A DNA stretch of 64,000 bases, taken from positions 1 to 64,000 of the forward strand of contig NZ_SMTE01000021.1 in assembly GCF_004357765.1 (NCBI RefSeq), given 5' to 3'. Position numbers and translations under genes: made by a program. The first letter of the stretch is position 1. Each line of letters opens with the position of its first letter. Under the pieces are notes generated by a model that was not told the origin of the DNA, searched no databases, and saw nothing but the letters and a program-made list of their open reading frames with translations. Positions 63,037 through 64,000 of the stretch are shown here, piece by piece. Source of the DNA: Pseudomonas putida (GTDB lineage: Bacteria; Pseudomonadota; Gammaproteobacteria; Pseudomonadales; Pseudomonadaceae).

Positions 63037-64000
63037 TCAGAAGGTGGTCCGCAGCCCAACCTCGACACTGCGCCCCGGTGCTGGAGCGATGTCGCGCAAG
63101 ATCGAGCTGGCATAACGTACGGTCTGATCGGTGAGGTTCTCACCGCGCACGAACGCCAGCCACTGGCTCTTGCCGATATCGAAGCGATAGCCGACGCTCG
63201 CCCCCAGGGTGGTGTAGCCGTCGGTGCTGGTCTCGTTGGCCGGCTTGCGATGTTGCGACGCGGCGTGCTGCACGTCGATTCGCGCCTGCCAGCGCTCCAG
63301 AGTCCAGACCAGTCCGCTGTTCAGGCGCAGCGGGGCGATACGCGGCAAAGGCTCGCCACTGTCGAGGTTCTTGGCGCGGGTGTAGTCGCCGGACAGCTCG
63401 AGCGCGAAGCTGCCATAGCGATTCTCCAGCAGTTGCCAGTGGTCCTGTGCCTCGATGCCATAGAAGCGTGCGCGCACGCCTTGGTAGCGGTACTCGGGGA
63501 AGCCGTCTGTCTCGTGGTCGTGGTCCTCGTCATGGTCGTGATCATGACCTTCGCGCAGGTTGCCGGTACCTATCAGGCCGATGTAGTTGCGAAAGTGGCT
63601 ATAAAACACGCCCACGCTGCCCTTGTGGGTGCCGTTGTCAAAGCGCAGGGCCAGGTCGGCGGAAATCGCCTTTTCCTTGTTCAGACTGGCATCGCCGACT
63701 TCGTAGGCGCCAGTCGCTACGTGGGCGCCGTTGGCATAGAGCTCGTAGAACGTCGGTGCACGTTCGGTATAGGCCAGGTTGGCCGCCACAGCCCATACCG
63801 GGTCGAGCTGGTAGAGCGCGCCGGACGACAGGCTGAAGGCATTGAAACTACTGCTGCTGTCGGCATCGATGAAGTTCTCGTTGCCTTTGGCGTCCGGGTC
63901 GACCCTGGTGTGTTCCAGGCGGGCCCCCAGGCTCAGATTCAGGCGCTCGGTGGCCTGCCATTGCTCCAGGGCGAACAAGGCCAGACTGTCGGTATCGGTG
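63037..64000 (-). CDS. TonB-dependent outer-membrane receptor, 5' end beyond window
   Basis: The C-terminal 320 residues of a TonB-dependent beta-barrel receptor. The barrel strands include LSLGARLEHTRVDPDAKGNE and GALYQLDPVWAVAANLAYTE and the protein ends SVEVGLRTTF with a terminal Phe for outer-membrane insertion. An external loop carries GHDHDHDEDHDHETDG, a His/Asp cluster like those in zinc receptors of the ZnuD type. In-frame codons continue to position 64000 (SLALFALEQWQ), so the N-terminal plug is not seen. Metal uptake is inference. Confidence 0.85.
   Translation of the reverse strand, partial: TDTDSLALFALEQWQATERLNLSLGARLEHTRVDPDAKGNENFIDADSSSSFNAFSLSSGALYQLDPVWAVAANLAYTERAPTFYELYANGAHVATGAYEVGDASLNKEKAISADLALRFDNGTHKGSVGVFYSHFRNYIGLIGTGNLREGHDHDHDEDHDHETDGFPEYRYQGVRARFYGIEAQDHWQLLENRYGSFALELSGDYTRAKNLDSGEPLPRIAPLRLNSGLVWTLERWQARIDVQHAASQHRKPANETSTDGYTTLGASVGYRFDIGKSQWLAFVRGENLTDQTVRYASSILRDIAPAPGRSVEVGLRTTF

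Overview
The window is a chromosomal segment of a fluorescent Pseudomonas, almost certainly the P. putida group. The evidence is the ttgABC/ttgR efflux locus with a TtgR-type operator, phaG for medium-chain PHA synthesis, an algU-mucA-mucB-mucD cluster without mucC, membrane glucose dehydrogenase (gcd), and P. putida-type REP elements. From memory, the gene order closely follows that of P. putida KT2440. This assignment is inference from gene content and order; no search was run.

Layout. 1-8.5 kb: RND pump TtgABC, its divergent repressor TtgR, and a DHA2 drug-type MFS transporter. 8.9-12.6 kb: a PEP-mutase-superfamily oxaloacetate decarboxylase, an AraC regulator, a small ABM monooxygenase-like protein, a 77-residue unknown, a flavin reductase-like protein, and a secreted protein made of 13-residue tandem repeats. 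12.6-13.3 kb: gene-poor, with a dispersed repeat also present at the left edge. 13.3-18 kb: dicarboxylate or 2-oxoglutarate MHS transporter with its DctB/DctD-type sigma54 two-component system, a sigma54 promoter and a candidate enhancer. 18-25.6 kb: periplasmic beta-glucosidase BglX, a METTL25-like methyltransferase, a small locus (perfect palindrome, Cys-rich peptide, HTH protein, convergent SIR2-like DUF4917 protein), and a SulP transporter. 25.8-30.7 kb: tRNA-Gly(CCC), phaG, an RsuA-type pseudouridine synthase with a CWC zinc-ribbon protein, a lipoprotein, an enoyl-CoA hydratase-family enzyme, and ung.

30.8-38.5 kb: a tricarboxylate uptake locus (OpdH porin, TctC binding protein, TctB and TctA permease, a translationally overlapping AbrB-type permease) with divergent TctD/TctE control; a REP pair sits inside the tctC-tctB gap. 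38.5-43 kb: HDOD protein, YgfZ, SdhE/YgfX and NadB. 43-53 kb: a conserved housekeeping block of algU-mucA-mucB-mucD (envelope stress), lepA-lepB-rnc-era-recO-pdxJ (translation, export, RNA processing, ribosome assembly, repair, vitamin B6). 53-57.6 kb: cmoB-cmoA for tRNA wobble modification, then a compositionally distinct pair resembling the alpha-xenorhabdolysin XaxA/XaxB binary toxin, then a chagasin-type peptidase inhibitor. 57.7-64 kb: a Lon protease, Gcd, and a TonB receptor with a His/Asp-rich loop whose 5' end lies beyond the window.

The most interesting candidates are the SIR2-like/HTH/Cys-rich neighbourhood (21.9-23.8 kb), the XaxAB-like cassette (55.1-57.2 kb), the tandem-repeat secreted protein (12.2-12.6 kb), and the regulatory sites for the sigma54 transporter and the Tct system.
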